From: Hydractinia symbiolongicarpus | Taxonomy: Eukaryota; Cnidaria; Hydrozoa; Anthoathecata; Hydractiniidae | Direction: 5' to 3' | DNA length: 64,000 nt | Assembly: GCF_029227915.1 (NCBI RefSeq) | Contig: NC_079876.1 | Coordinates: 24,888,328-24,952,327, forward strand | Part shown: in pieces, positions 24,338 through 32,615 of the stretch | Layout of the letters: the number at the start of each line of letters is the position of its first letter | Numbering within the stretch: the first letter of the stretch is position 1 | Made by a program: the position numbers and the translations under genes | Notes under the pieces: model-generated | Database searches by the model: none | Seen by the model: only the letters and a program-made list of their open reading frames with translations | What the model was told of the DNA's origin: nothing

Positions 24338-25608
24338 ATGAGTAACGTATTCGGAACTACATTAGACCCCTACGCGGAAACGAAGCAACTCTTCGGGATC
24401 AAAGGACGCCGTCAACGTGTTCAGATTAGTAACATACCCTCTACAATCAATCAAAATGAAGATCTCTACGTGGAAATCCCCAACATGCGACAGGATGAGG
24501 TGATTTTTCTAGAAAGCATCAAACTCCTGTTTGACCTAGAAGTGACGGATACCAACACGAAACGTACCATCGTCTCAAATATTTGCAAAAGCTTGGTGCT
24601 GGACCCACGCATAACTTTGAATGGCAATGAAGTACAGAACATCAGCGATTTCAATACCTTCGCAATTTACAAGGACTTGTGGTTACCCAAATTTGACAGG
24701 GACAACAACGTCATTTTGGTGGGGATCAACCCCAACGACGGGACCATCCGGGCTTTACAAGTCAAGGCTAGTGGACATGTCCGAACAAATGAAGAAAACG
24801 CCATTGTTACAGCTTATGGCAACATCTTCTGTATCCCGTTGGGCAAGATCTGTGAATTCACTGGAGACTAACCGTTCTATCCAGCGGGTCTAAATGACAG
24901 GCTACAGTTCATAATCTATTTCCCACCTCATAGTGACATCATCAAGGATGGTAGTACGGCAGCTTCAGGATCTACGGCCGCTGTCCCTGCCGATGCCGCC
25001 TATAAGATCACCAATATCAAATTAGAGTTTGACAAGGTAAGCCATGAAGGCCTAGTAAGTGCCATGGTGTCAAGATATGCAAGACTAGCGTTACCCTACG
25101 AAAGGATCCTAAGAAGCAAGGTGGTGACTATGAAAAAGCAGAACACAAGCTATAATTTGCAGATTGATACCCCGGCGAAAAGTCTCAAAGGTGTCTTGCT
25201 ACTGTTTATAGATCCCGGGAAAGTGAAGGCTTATGCCAGTGTATACGAGGTTTTGTACAATCCTAAAATCGAAAACATATCCATTACAGTCGAGGGGGAG
25301 CCTAATGAGCTCTAATCTCATGCGATGCACCCCAAAGACAGATCGTGAACCTTTTTTGTAGTAACGACTCGGCAGTGACGATTGGACAATTCTTCAATGA
25401 GCGATATGCGTTGTTTGTCGATTTCCAGGCGTCTCCTGATCATACCCTACATGAATCCGGTAGGCCTCTTCAACGTCCGAGCGATGGGATTACGTTGCAC
25501 ATGACCAAGAAAACCGACGGAACCGGGGATATACGGTGCTACGTGTATTTGCTGATGGATGCCCAACTGAATATTTTGGACGGGCGTTATCATAGTGTTG
25601 AGTACTAG
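24338..25608 (+). pseudogene. Major-capsid-like (double jelly-roll type) protein gene, broken
   Basis: The first ORF (24338-24871, 177 codons) begins MSNVFGTTLDPYAETKQLFG and contains KGRRQRVQISNIPS, a capsid-like protein type I associate with cnidarian Polinton/adintovirus-like elements. The same frame continues past TAA 24869-24871 through a second block (including VSHEGLVSAMVSRYARLALP) to TAA 25313-25315. The last block (25345-25608), with an ERYALFVDF segment and an LMDAQLNILDGRYHS end, lies in a different frame. The gene therefore has two in-frame stops and one frameshift between about 25315 and 25348. The undamaged length would be about 420 residues, shorter than many Polinton capsids. 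Assignment as the major capsid is by family recall and should be tested structurally. Confidence 0.65.
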
Positions 25609-25653
25609 TAGACCATAACTCCTGTTTGCCCCTGAGGACAAAAACGAGTCAAT

Positions 25654-25860
25654 ATGGAGGAGACCAATAGATGTTCTAACTGTAAACACTATCTTTCTTT
25701 GGACAATTTTAGGATCAAAGGAAATGGTCAACTGACAAAAGTGTGTATCAAATGCCTCGATGTTGCATCAAAGAAACACAATAGCTGTCCACATGAAAGG
25801 GTAAGATCCCAGTGTAAAGAATGCAAGGGTTGTGGTATCTGCCAAGACTGCCATGATTAA
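25654..25860 (+). CDS. Small Cys-rich zinc-binding protein of the Polinton-like element
   Basis: 68 codons, intact. Cys pairs are CSNC, CIKC, CKEC, CGIC and CQDC plus a CPH motif, enough for two zinc sites, with a basic middle. It starts 45 bp after the capsid-like gene on the same strand. A nucleic-acid-binding or regulatory role is plausible but not shown. Confidence 0.55.
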   Translation: MEETNRCSNCKHYLSLDNFRIKGNGQLTKVCIKCLDVASKKHNSCPHERVRSQCKECKGCGICQDCHD

Positions 25861-25861
25861 G

Positions 25862-26173
25862 ATGAAACCTAACAGGGCGATTAAACTGGATGATGTCCCA
25901 CTTGCATAAATTCAGCTATTTTCCGAGGAAAACCCCCTACCTGAGGATGGCCTCTATCTCTATCTGCTACAACCAGGAGAGGAGCACGGTGACTCTAAAA
26001 ACACGCGCAACTGACGCCTTTTACAGAAAATATACTTGCAGATTGAATCCTATAGTAGCAGGTAGTCGTGTACTTTACTATTTAAAAACGACCCTGAAAG
26101 AAACTTCGTGTCAGACGAACTCATGCTTATTCCAGAGGACGTTCAGGTGCCGCCTGAGCATATCAAGAAGAGG
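25862..26173 (+). pseudogene. Unknown gene with several in-frame stops
   Basis: From ATG 25862 one frame keeps coding-like composition (NRAIKLDDVPLA, then ENPLPEDGLYLYLLQPGEE, then DELMLIPEDVQVPPEHIKK) to a TAA at 26171-26173, but is interrupted by TAA, TGA and TAG in between. An overlapping open ORF in another frame (25890-26309) has a His-rich biased composition and looks like a shadow. Confidence 0.4.
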
Positions 26174-26346
26174 TAATAGTTCTTCATTCGTACCTCTAGG
26201 GCATCCAGATCTATTTCATCCTCGTCATCATCATCATCTTCATTCGGATCCCTTAAATAATCCAAAGGATGTAGGGTGTAGAACGGGTATCCATATACGA
26301 TACCTTTGATAACATTGGGTTCAATATCAAGGTCAATATCGACCAA
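26143..26346 (-). CDS. Small acidic ORF, unknown
   Basis: A 67-codon ORF with an Asp/Glu run (NEDDDDDEDEIDLDALE) in the middle. It overlaps the convergent ORF at 25862-26173. No family recognised. Possibly the C-terminal part of a larger broken gene. Confidence 0.3.
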   Translation of the reverse strand: MVDIDLDIEPNVIKGIVYGYPFYTLHPLDYLRDPNEDDDDDEDEIDLDALEVRMKNYYLFLICSGGT

Positions 26347-26607
26347 GCGTCTATCTTCTATGGCAAACCTATTGTTGCTATATCAGGAAAATCCGACAGC
26401 TTCCAGTCCTTATCCTTGATGACCTGATAGCAGAGTGCTCCATAGTTGTTCTCTTAAACATCAACAATATGGAGCCCTAGACGTTCAATATCATCCTCTA
26501 GATCCTCGTTGATCTTGCTTCTTGCAAATGTTTCCCATGCTTTTTTGCCTGACGCTATCCTGTATAAAAGGTCTTCGTCAGTAAGATAGTAGAGTCAATG
26601 CCGATAT

Positions 26608-26790
26608 TTAAAATTTTCCAAGCAGGTAGGACAATAACCAATCACTGACCCCGTATTGATGCAACAGCGTAGTACAGGTACTTGCATATCGTAGTTCATT
26701 GTAAATTGATTTTTTTGTACATAGCCTTCCATCTTTTGATATTTCAATGGCTTTTAACATACAGCCAAAATGGTCAATATGATATTCCAT
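26608..26790 (-). CDS. Small ORF, unknown
   Basis: 60 codons (MEYHIDHFGCMLKAIEISKD...). It lies downstream of the BRO-N gene on the same strand. An inverted repeat (ATTTTAATACT / AGTATTAAAAT, 26819-26849) separates the two. No domain recognised. Confidence 0.3.
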   Translation of the reverse strand: MEYHIDHFGCMLKAIEISKDGRLCTKKSIYNELRYASTCTTLLHQYGVSDWLLSYLLGKF

Positions 26791-26818
26791 ATAGTTCCTC
26801 CCCTATATGGTGTGATAA

Positions 26819-26849
26819 TTTTAATACTCACAAGAGTAGTATTAAAATA
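26819..26849. terminator. Inverted repeat between BRO-N gene and next ORF
   Basis: Arms ATTTTAATACT and AGTATTAAAAT around a 9-nt loop, placed between two same-strand genes of the virus-derived element. It could act in termination or initiation; the position suggests a regulatory role. Confidence 0.35.
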
Positions 26850-26857
26850 GCGTCTGC

Positions 26858-27493
26858 CTAGTCATCTAGTGTCGAAAAACCCAAGAGGTACAGGTCATCC
26901 CAAGTAAGGTCGATAAGTCCGAAATGATTTCTGTAACGCTCCACATGCCCATCCTCTTCAAAACGATTAAAGACGTGTATACCGTTTGGGTTGTCGATGA
27001 CAACAATCTCCTCCGCCCCTGAGAAGTTGTCCTTCAACCACAATCTCTTCTTGCTAATATTGCGCTTCTGAACACGCGTGCAATAATAGGGAAGATGATG
27101 GTATTCGTCGTCATTCTATGCGCTGTACTTACGGTGGATGATGATGACGTTGCCTTTACCTGTATCTTGGGTATGTGGTACATGTTTTTCCCTAAGCCTT
27201 GCATTTTCCTTGGTCTGTGCTGCAAATTCATCCCCCAGCACCACGAGCTGGTTATTCCATTCATCTAGATCATCCTCGAGTATAGTGACAACAATCTCCC
27301 TGTCCTCGATTACCGCAGCAAGCTTTCCCATTTCCTCGTCTACAACCCGCTCTAAAAAGGGTTCTACGTTAGGTTGACCACATCTCAGGAGGAAACAATA
27401 GAGGCCAGGTTCTGTCAGCAAAACCGTGTTTGGTTGGGTGTGGATAGATCTGTCCACACCTTGGAGACCAGCGAAAGTGTCGCCTACCCGCAT
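26858..27493 (-). pseudogene. BRO-N (baculovirus-repeat-type antirepressor) domain protein, frameshifted
   Basis: The first ORF (27493-27116) has the BRO-N core near residues 18-50: a VLLTEPGLYCFLLRCGQP strand and then FLERVVDEE, the usual TEAGLY/FQDWV layout of BRO-N proteins in baculoviruses, other large DNA viruses and phages. A helical linker and a KENARLREK coiled coil follow. It ends after IIHRKYSA. The C-terminal domain, starting YYCTRVQKRNISKKRLWLKD and ending at 26858, is in a neighbouring frame, so a frameshift lies near 27118. A probable DNA-binding or regulatory role is known for the family, not shown here. Confidence 0.65.
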
Positions 27494-27697
27494 TTTATAT
27501 TTATCAGAAACATGTCGCTGGATGGCTTTTACTCCCGCTTCTCGCTTATATCCTGAGGCTCTCCAAACATCGGAGGCTACGATACATTGACCTTTATCCT
27601 CGATATAAAATGATCAGACTGGTTATCCTTGGAAAAAATCAACCGTTGCAAGAGACATTTCTCTATACCAATGCTTACCCAGAGGATTTCACCGTGG

Positions 27698-28262
27698 TCA
27701 CTCAAGGATTTTCCAAGTCCTAGGATGTTTCAACCTCACGTACAAGCATGCATGTTTGGATTTTTTCAATTCAGGCTTGATGTCTGACCAGTCCGAAATC
27801 ATGTTCGTTTCTTCGTCTATCATCTTCATATCGGGCCTTTCGTGGGAATACCAGAGGAAGAGCTGCTTCTTCTGTCGTCTCAAATTTTTGGGGAGAGCTG
27901 TATACGACTGCGTTAAGAGCCATAGACTATGCTTCATATGCCTACCTGAAATAGCATCTTTCATCGGCTATCATATCGTCGACTATGAAGAGACTCTCCT
28001 CACCTGCCAGTAACGACGACAATTTTTAGATCCATTCGAAGAGTTGTTCCATAGGTATCTTGATTGGTGTTTTTAACAGTTCAATGTACCTAAACACAAT
28101 GTGATATGTGAACAGGGTGTAAGGAAGCATGTAATTCTCATCCTGTCTAAAACCTCTAATTTTCCTGTCAATATTAAGAGGGTCTACTTTATAGTCAATA
28201 TTACGGTCTTTGCATTTGTTTTTGGCACGCTGCTGCTTGAGTTTATCCAGGTAACCTATGCA
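27698..28262 (-). pseudogene. FtsK/HerA-type DNA-packaging ATPase (A32-like), broken
   Basis: The best part (27964-27698) carries ISGRHMKHSLWLLTQSYTAL, NLRRQ and a LFLWYSHERPD segment, typical of the C-terminal half of virus packaging ATPases. Just upstream, in another frame, is the Walker B strand ESLFIVDDMIAD (near 27969-28003). Further upstream, in the Walker B frame, coding continues to about 28262 (YLDKLKQQRAKNKCKDRNID...) but is cut by a TAA near 28026-28028. No Walker A P-loop was found, so the N-terminus is lost or unrecognisable. The role in related elements is pumping genome DNA into the capsid. Confidence 0.65.
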
Positions 28263-28336
28263 ACTCTTCGTTCGACTATTTCACTCTGATTCTAAAATTG
28301 TCTACGGAAAGAAGGTATTTACATTTTAAGCATCTC

Positions 28337-28582
28337 TTATCCATTTGTATTTACCCTTGAGTGTTTGTGCAATACCCTAGCAACACCAGCAAGCGTTGGA
28401 GACTTGCCGGTTTCTTCATACTTAAACGGAACCTTGTGATGAATATGAAGAAACTCGTAGTGTTCCCAGTCTATCCCCTCGGAATACTGGGCTTCAATAT
28501 GGGCCCTACAGATAGCTATGAGCTCCTTGTTTTTATGTAGAGGCCGGTTGCTGGGGCGGCACCTTGTGCGCTTCTTTGACAC
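28337..28582 (-). CDS. Unknown basic ORF of the Polinton-like element
   Basis: 81 codons with a GTG at the annotated start. An ATG 16 bp upstream is in another frame, so the start may be damaged. It contains KKRTRCRPSNRPLHKNKE and an IHHKVPFKYEETGKSP stretch. No family can be named. Confidence 0.35.
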   Translation of the reverse strand: MSKKRTRCRPSNRPLHKNKELIAICRAHIEAQYSEGIDWEHYEFLHIHHKVPFKYEETGKSPTLAGVARVLHKHSRVNTNG

Positions 28583-28745
28583 TTTGTTATCATCGAGACA
28601 TTATGCACTGTTGATTTTTTTGACCATTACGTTTCTTCCTGAAATCTCCCATAAATAAAAAGTGCCTATATTTCGCGCATATTTTACCCTCCTTCATATT
28701 GATTTCTATTTGTCTTAGTGACAAACAGAATTTTTACTGGACGGT

Positions 28746-29003
28746 CTATTTTGGAGGCTTTGGGAGTATACTTGCAGGGAGCCACCCATTCTTCATAGCC
28801 ATCTCGCGACTCGCCCTGCCTGCTGCGAAGTACGCCACCATTTTAAGAACATCGTTTGTATCCATCTTGGTAGAGGGCCTTGTTATACTCCAGAATTTCT
28901 TACCTGTTAGGGCATAAGCGATAGTGAAACTAAGGTCTACGACGGTCTCGTAGAGCATGTTCAAAATCTCCTTTTCTTTTGGGGTTACGTTGCTTGTACT
29001 CAT
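28746..29003 (-). CDS. Small conserved-looking protein of the Polinton-like element
   Basis: 85 codons, intact, starting MSTSNVTPKEKEILNMLYE. A helical region and a moderately hydrophobic stretch (FTIAYALTG) are followed by a basic C-terminus (ASILPKPPK). It directly follows the membrane-protein gene (4 bp gap). Function unknown. Confidence 0.45.
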   Translation of the reverse strand: MSTSNVTPKEKEILNMLYETVVDLSFTIAYALTGKKFWSITRPSTKMDTNDVLKMVAYFAAGRASREMAMKNGWLPASILPKPPK

Positions 29004-29006
29004 TTA

Positions 29007-29826
29007 TTAAAGCATTTTTTGAAACAATTCAATGCATCTTGAAGATATCAATCTGGGCTTTGCCCTGTTTGGATGAGTCGCTGGCTTGTGAGGTTCATTT
29101 TTGCCTCTACTAAATTTTTTCCAGATGTCTACTCCTATGGCAAGCACAGCCAAAGTCCCCACCCCATAGATGTAGATGTTTACTTCTTTTTTTACATCAA
29201 GATGGATAGTAAGGCCTTGGTCCTTAAGGATCTCCATAGTCTCTTTTATCCCTTTGAGTATAGCTTCGGGGGTGTTTAGATCTCTCTCGTAGTATCTCAA
29301 GAACTCTCTAAACGTCATGGGTTCTTTCTTTGTTGGAGCTATTCCAAGCTTTTTCTCCCTCATCAGTGCCGCTAACTTGTGCCCCTGAGCAACTCTTCCC
29401 GGAAAAGTGTACTTCAATAATTTTTTCAAATCAAATTTGCATATAGGCTGACTAAGTGCCCTAGCCGTTTTCTCCCCCTTCTTCTGTAATTCCTGTTGTA
29501 CATACTCGGCATGTACCTTTTCTACGACCTCATCGGGAGGCCTTGTCAATGAACCCTTCTGTACATTTTTTTGGTAGGAGATGCCCCTTACCTTTGCGTA
29601 GGGCTTGCTTCAGGGCTTTGCGTTTATCGGTGGGTTTCTCTACATGCTCATAGGTTGATTTTGCAGAGGCTTCGTCAAATTCATTCGCGAGCTTACTCAT
29701 ATTCTTTATTGTATGGCGATATTGAAAAAAGCAAAACGCAATCAGGGCATAGGGTAGAAATACAGCGATTAGTAGGCATTTGTCGATGGTTTTCTTTCTC
29801 GGGTAGACACGAGGCGGCAGTGACAT
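29007..29826 (-). pseudogene. Membrane protein gene of the Polinton-like element, frame broken
   Basis: The first ORF (29826-29530) starts MSLPPRVYPRKK and has a transmembrane segment near residues 16-33 (CLLIAVFLPYALIAFCFF), then a basic region (KALKQALRKGKGHLLPKK). The second ORF (29549-29007) is in another frame and starts without an ATG. It contains PPDEVVEKVHAEYVQQEL and a second hydrophobic stretch (IYGVGTLAVLAIGVDIW). The abrupt overlap at 29530-29549 suggests one gene with a frameshift. It lies downstream of the polymerase remnant, whose frame overlaps its start. Confidence 0.5.
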
Positions 29827-30083
29827 CTGACTAGTGTTGTAATTTGGTCCGGTTGCACGATCCGTTTGTCATCTGCCCTGTTGATTGCTAATTTGTTCAC
29901 CTTTTTGGTGTATACCTGATGGTTCTTGTTCTGAACTAACACCTGACTTTTGTATATATCAACGCCTTCATCCAAGCATCGCCTATAGTTGTCAAAAGTG
30001 ATAGACTTTTTGGTCACACATCTCTTTACACCCTTCGCTTTCCTGTCACCGCCCTCTTTTGTAGGACTCTTATATGCATATAG
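29826..30083 (-). pseudogene. C-terminal fragment of protein-primed DNA polymerase B
   Basis: The open frame reads YAYKSPTKEGGDRKAKGVKR, then CVTKKSITFDNYRRCL, VYTKKVNKLAINRADDKR and TLVRCH. This is the usual end of Polinton/adintovirus PolB: the KAKGV block, the F-x-x-Y-x-x-C-L block and the ADDKR block. Nothing upstream of about 30083 continues it, and a TAG precedes it, so the exonuclease and polymerase catalytic domains are missing. Confidence 0.7.
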
Positions 30084-30389
30084 CTAGAACATACATTTCT
30101 CTATCTCTTAGTAGACCAATATAAAGAAATTAGTAGAAAAATATTTTGTATTAGCTATACGTTTAAAACTTTATGAAGAAAATAATAGATAAAATAATAT
30201 AGTTTTTTTTCGCAAAACGATTTCTTTAACGTCTGTGCATATGTTGAGAAAGTTTTAAATCGAATGACTTTGTCTTAATATTATTAGGCCGTGTGTTGAT
30301 TAGGTGCAAATTTTATTTTCCAGGACATGGTATGGATTAATTTCCTGGTACAATAAAGTAGCTTTTTAAGCTATTTTGAAAGTATCTTT

Positions 30390-30518
30390 TATAATATTTT
30401 TAAAAAACTTGATATGCTTTTTCCATAACCAGTAGGCAGTACGGCAATAATACCATTCTCCATGTCGTTAGCCAAGTATCTTTCTACTTCCCTCCATTCT
30501 GCGTTTAGATTGCTAGAA
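30390..30518 (-). pseudogene. RecQ-type DNA helicase motif I fragment
   Basis: One frame reads NAEWREVERYLANDMENGII followed by AVLPTGYGKS, the Walker A/motif I typical of RecQ-family helicases, then a stop after SSFLKIL. No other helicase motif is visible nearby, so it is an isolated fragment about 300 bp from the polymerase remnant. Confidence 0.55.
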
Positions 30519-30596
30519 CACTTTCACTCGTTATATGTTTACTTTTTTGCTTGTTTACCTTCAAATATCCTAGGGTAAAAATTGAACAAGCTAGAC

Positions 30597-30807
30597 AAAA
30601 GGCTTCTTTTTCGACCGACTAGAACTAAAGCTACTTTTTTTACATTTACCACATATAAAAAAACAGAAAAGAAGATCTGGAGACGAGATTTCAAACAAGC
30701 GGCTCTTTTTTCGGCTGACCAGTACTAAAGCTATTTCTTTCACGCTAGGCGTATACCAAAAAGCGAAAAAGAAGTCCTGGGAACGAGATTACAAACACGC
30801 AGTTTTT
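30597..30807. repeat. Tandem duplication (~107-bp unit) ending in CCTGGGAACGAGATT
   Basis: Two units share GGCT(C/T)TTTTTCG, AG(A/T)ACTAAAGCTA and GAAGTCCTGGGAACGAGATT (first unit GAAGATCTGGAGACGAGATT). The ends link it to the CAACCTCGTTCCCAGGG family. Confidence 0.7.
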
Positions 30808-32615
30808 TTTCGTACAATTATCACATTTTCAACTGATTATTTAGGAGTGTTTACTCATAACATTTGGTCATCATAGCAGTAGAGAATAATTAACTTCTGG
30901 TAAATGAGCCTAAGACTCTTAGCCAACGCTAATGAAAGGACAGGGGTTTCGTTATCTAGCTACCATGTACGCGACGCATATACGCAAAATATTTGAGTCT
31001 TCTGGAGATTTGAAGTGATGGGAAAACCTATAAAGAGATCGAGGTTGGGTAGATACCCAACTCTGATTTCAGGACCTTCAGCGTTTTCATCATATTTGAG
31101 ACTGAAAAGTTTCCTAAAATAAATTTTTCATACATCTACGTTTCCAGCAAAATATATCGCTTCAAACTCTTTAAGATGAGGCAAATTAATGAATAACGAC
31201 TTTAAAAAAGAATGCAGAAATTCAGTCACAGCTGGTGATTTCTGGAATGTTGGTAAAGTTTAAAATAATTTTACTTACTTACGAGCTCTTCTCAGGGGAC
31301 TTTCACTAATTTCCATTAATGGAGAAACCGAAATGATGACAGAGCCCCCGAAACTTTTGATACCCCAGCAGAACCGACCGCGAATAAACGCCTAAGCGAC
31401 TGACAAACCTAACTTAAAATTTGTTCCGTAACCAGGGCTTCCTGAACATGGCGAGAGATGTATTGAAATGGAATAAAATTTAGTAGATGGATTAACTTCT
31501 AAAACAATAAATTGGCCAAAAGCGGCACATATAGCCAGACAATCGAGTAATAGAATATGCACATGTAAATCATGATCACTTTTTTGTTGACTGTTTAATA
31601 GGATGTGCGTTCCGTCGGTGCAACCTATCGCTTGTAAGAATACAATCGTTGTAAAAATTGAGCGGCTGATTCTTTGATTTCACTGTGAATTTTATTTGAT
31701 TTGAACTAACATTTGTGCAAACTTACTTGCGATTTACTGAATTTAAATCAGTCTCAATTTTTCCCTCCTTGCAAACTAAAAACAATCTTCTACAATTTTT
31801 CAAATATTATGTGGCAGGGTTAAGTTTCGCTGTCAGCCTATTCTGAATCTCCCGCACGGATTGATTTCTTGCTTTGAGTTACACCTAATTGGAAATACAT
31901 TCTTCCGTGAAATTTTTTTCTGATAATGTATACACAAAAGCCATCGAGAAAAAAAAACACTAATTGAAAAATTAAATTTCTATTTTCTTGAACGTGTAAA
32001 GGAACCACAAGATAATTATTCAAGATGAGTTTGCAGTAAACCAACACGCGTGCGAACAACAAACAAAGAAGGTTGCGTCTGTTTACGAAATAAAAAAAGA
32101 CAGATAAGCCATGTCCCCACAGAAAGAAAACATAAAAGAACACTTCAGTGCAAGAAGAAAAGTTAACTACAATAAAATATATGTAACAAGTGTGAATGCA
32201 TCTTTAACTAAGGTTATTTGCACATGTTAAAACAACGTTAAGAAGTAGAACATAACACAGACGAGAATAGTGGATAAAATAGTCTGGATTACATTTGCAA
32301 TAAATAAAAAAATCGTAATATGCAATATTACAAAATTATCTCTTTTTAAAAGCAACACTACTTCACAATTTCAACCATGAAATTGAAAGTTAAAATTTTC
32401 CACACAAGGCTGTTTATTGATATCTTTGCCTCGATGATTCTGTTTGTTAAAAATTTTCTCCCACAATTGGCGTGGGAGTTGTTTATTTATTGCCCATACT
32501 TCAAATCACAATCATCGTCGTTAGTTTGATGTCCAACTGGGTTCCTCCTTACTGTCACGTGACATAAGAGTTGTATAAATAAATATATTCCGTATATACA
32601 GCGTAAAAAACACCG
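30808..32615. other. Non-coding stretch and PTBP1 3' flank
   Basis: No gene recognised. The part next to 32616 should contain the 3' UTR of PTBP1. The 101-codon ORF at 31838-32143 is hydrophobic and unsupported. Confidence 0.4.

Larger units (their letters stand above)
22201..30083. mobile_element. Decayed Polinton/Maverick-like virus-derived element
   Basis: A block of closely packed intronless ORFs, visibly less AT-rich than its flanks. Plus strand: two small zinc-binding proteins, an unknown gene and a capsid-like gene. Minus strand: a coiled-coil/hydrophobic protein, small acidic ORFs, a BRO-N gene, a packaging ATPase, small unknowns, a membrane protein and the C-terminal end of a DNA polymerase B. 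A capsid gene, an FtsK/HerA-type ATPase and a protein-primed polymerase together define the Polinton/adintovirus-like group. Most genes carry stops or frameshifts. The polymerase is cut off at about 30083, and no terminal inverted repeats or integrase were found, so this is a truncated fossil. The left boundary is uncertain; the first motif of the element is at about 22221. Confidence 0.8.

Noticed and set aside
25890-26309. 139-codon ORF with His-rich tail
   Set aside because: Composition is biased (HPRHHHHLHSDP is the antisense of the acidic run); the overlapping frame at 25862 is more protein-like.
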